Positions 4,343 to 5,797 of a DNA stretch of 5,797 nucleotides are shown here, one piece after another; position 1 is the stretch's first letter, and the number at the start of each line of letters is the position of its first letter. Location of the stretch: the NCBI GenBank assembly GCA_900770015.1, contig CAAGIU010000365.1, forward strand, positions 1 to 5,797, in the 5' to 3' direction. The position numbers and the translations under genes were made by a program. The DNA is from an uncultured Oscillospiraceae bacterium (GTDB lineage: Bacteria > Bacillota_A > Clostridia > Oscillospirales > Oscillospiraceae). The notes below the pieces were generated by a model. The model was not told the DNA's origin, did no database searches, and worked only from the letters and a program-made list of their open reading frames with translations.

Positions 4343-5767
4343 ATGGGCGGTTTCTTTGGCGCCACATCCCGCCGCGACTGTGTTCTGGATGTGTTTTTCG
4401 GTACGGACTACCATTCCCACCTGGGCACCCGCCGGGGCGGCATGGCTGCATGGGATTGCGAGATCGGCATGCAGCGCGAAATCCACAACATCCAGAATTC
4501 TCCCTTCCGCACCAAGTTCGAGGGCATCCTGGATGAGATGAAGGGAACTGCCGCCATCGGCTGCATTTCCGACACCGATCCCCAGCCCATTCTGATCCGT
4601 TCCAAGCTGGGTGTTTACGCGATCTGCACTGTGGGCATCATCAACAATGCCGACGAGCTGATTCAGCAGTATCTGACCTTCAGCGGCGGACATTTCGAGA
4701 CCATGACCGGCGGCCGAATCAATGCCAACGAGCTGATTGCCGCCATGATCGACCAGAAGAGCTCCTTCGGCGAGGGTATCCGCTTTGCCCAGGAAATGAT
4801 TAAGGGCACCGCCTCCATCCTGATTCTGAAGGATGGCGGACACCTGATTGCCGCCCGGGACAAGATGGGCAGACTTCCCATCGTCATTGAGCGAAACGAT
4901 GACGGCTACTGCGTCACCTTCGAGGACTACGCCGGTGAGAAGCTGGGCTACGAGGTGGTCCGGGAGCTGGGCCCTGCAGAAATCGTGGAGATCTCTCCCG
5001 ACGGCATCCAGCAGCTGGCTGCTCCCGGCAAGGAAAAGAAAATCTGCGCCTTCCTCTGGTCCTACTACGGCTACCCCACCTCCTGCTACGAAGGACAGAA
5101 CGTGGAGGTGATGCGCTACCGCAACGGCCGCATCATGGCCAAGACCGACCGGGAAAACGGCGTCGCCCAGGACATCGACTATGTGGCCGGCGTTCCCGAT
5201 TCCGGCACCCCCCACGCCATCGGCTATGCCAACGAAAGCGGCATCCCCTTCGCCCGCCCCTTCATCAAGTATACCCCCACCTGGCCCCGGAGCTTCATGC
5301 CCGCCAACCAGAGCGAGCGGAACATGGTGGCCAAGATGAAGCAGATCCCTGTGGATGAGCTGATCCGGGACAAGAAGCTGCTGTTCGTGGACGACTCCGT
5401 GGTCCGCGGCACCCAGCTGCGGGAGACTGTCGAATTCCTCTATGAGCACGGCGCCAAGGATGTCCACATCCGCAGCGCCTGCCCGCCCATCCTCTACGGC
5501 TGCAAGTTCCTGAACTTCTCCCGCTCCAATTCGGAAAACGAGCTGATTGCCCGGGCCACCATCCTGGAGCTGGAAGGGGAGGAGGGTCTGAACCATCTGG
5601 ATGAGTACATGGACGGCTCCACCGAGCGCGGCCGGAAAATGCGCCAGGCCATCTGCGACAAGCTGCACTTTGCCTCCCTGGAGTACCAGTCCCTGGACGG
5701 CATCCTGGAGGCCATCGGCCTGCCCTGCGACCAGGTGTGCACCTACTGCTGGAACGGCAAGGGCTGA
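4343..5767 (+). CDS. purF: PurF-family phosphoribosyltransferase with degenerate glutaminase domain
   Basis: Canonical PurF (amidophosphoribosyltransferase) transfers glutamine-derived ammonia to PRPP, giving phosphoribosylamine, the first purine step. This 474-residue version has the usual length and two-domain order. The C-terminal half is conserved: VPDSG (284-288), and the PRPP loop FVDDSVVRGTQ (348-358). Four cysteines fall where Bacillus PurF binds its 4Fe-4S cluster: C235, C387, C466 and C469 (CTYC). The N-terminal half is recognisable (MGGFFG, then HLGTRRGGM at 26-34, GIINNADEL at 98-106), but the nucleophile Cys that should follow the initiator is Gly2, and the usual RYST and HNGN motifs are replaced. 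The start is fixed by AAGGAGGAG at 4327-4335; upstream in-frame codons run through the palindrome. It follows purE in the same direction, so a purine role is likely. It may use free ammonia, borrow a glutaminase, or be a PRPP-sensing paralog. The symbol marks family, not proven activity. Confidence 0.87.
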   Translation: MGGFFGATSRRDCVLDVFFGTDYHSHLGTRRGGMAAWDCEIGMQREIHNIQNSPFRTKFEGILDEMKGTAAIGCISDTDPQPILIRSKLGVYAICTVGIINNADELIQQYLTFSGGHFETMTGGRINANELIAAMIDQKSSFGEGIRFAQEMIKGTASILILKDGGHLIAARDKMGRLPIVIERNDDGYCVTFEDYAGEKLGYEVVRELGPAEIVEISPDGIQQLAAPGKEKKICAFLWSYYGYPTSCYEGQNVEVMRYRNGRIMAKTDRENGVAQDIDYVAGVPDSGTPHAIGYANESGIPFARPFIKYTPTWPRSFMPANQSERNMVAKMKQIPVDELIRDKKLLFVDDSVVRGTQLRETVEFLYEHGAKDVHIRSACPPILYGCKFLNFSRSNSENELIARATILELEGEEGLNHLDEYMDGSTERGRKMRQAICDKLHFASLEYQSLDGILEAIGLPCDQVCTYCWNGKG

Positions 5768-5797
5768 TATCCCTGTAAATTGTAATTTGGCGGTGTG

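Noticed and set aside
4325..5668. Long open frame of 447 codons on the minus strand opposite purF
   Set aside because: It is antisense to a clearly conserved family, is low in complexity (Val, Gly, Ala, His rich), and reflects codon bias of the GC-rich plus-strand gene.

Overview
The window looks like chromosome from a moderately GC-rich Gram-positive anaerobe of the Clostridia, probably an Oscillospiraceae/Faecalibacterium-type gut bacterium. This rests on the EcsA-like ABC ATPase, the QueT transporter behind a preQ1 switch, strong AGGAGG-type ribosome sites, consensus sigma-A promoters and the divergent PurF type. It is an inference from style and family resemblance; no taxonomic marker is present. 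All genes lie on the plus strand.

Region 1 (1-2703) is the end of an ABC exporter operon. It holds a 5'-truncated EcsA-like ATPase, a 532-residue permease starting one base after the ATPase stop, and a 155-residue GyrI-like ligand-binding protein with no DNA-binding domain. Tight spacing and individual ribosome sites suggest one transcript.

Region 2 (2704-3517) is a self-contained queuosine-precursor uptake unit. A near-consensus promoter (TTGACA, 17 bp, TATACT) drives a leader with a compact preQ1-I-like aptamer followed by a perfect-stem intrinsic terminator. A related second terminator-like hairpin lies about 66 nt further on. Then come queT and its own long terminator. The likely logic is that preQ1 terminates transcription of its importer gene.

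Region 3 (3518-5797) is the start of a purine biosynthesis operon. An extended -10 promoter carries a 13-bp inverted repeat in its spacer. The leader of about 115 nt can fold into three mutually exclusive hairpins, the last a U-tract terminator, so it looks like an attenuator. A ten-codon ORF (stop included) starts almost at the predicted transcription start. purE (class I) follows, then an approximately 80-bp snap-back palindrome flanked by CTAACG direct repeats (MITE-like). Last is a PurF-family protein that keeps the PRPP loop and the iron-sulfur cysteines but has lost the glutaminase nucleophile and other glutaminase motifs.

The points most worth following are this glutaminase-dead PurF-like enzyme directly after purE and the uncharacterised purE attenuator. 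The preQ1/QueT unit is a known type with some unusual leader architecture.
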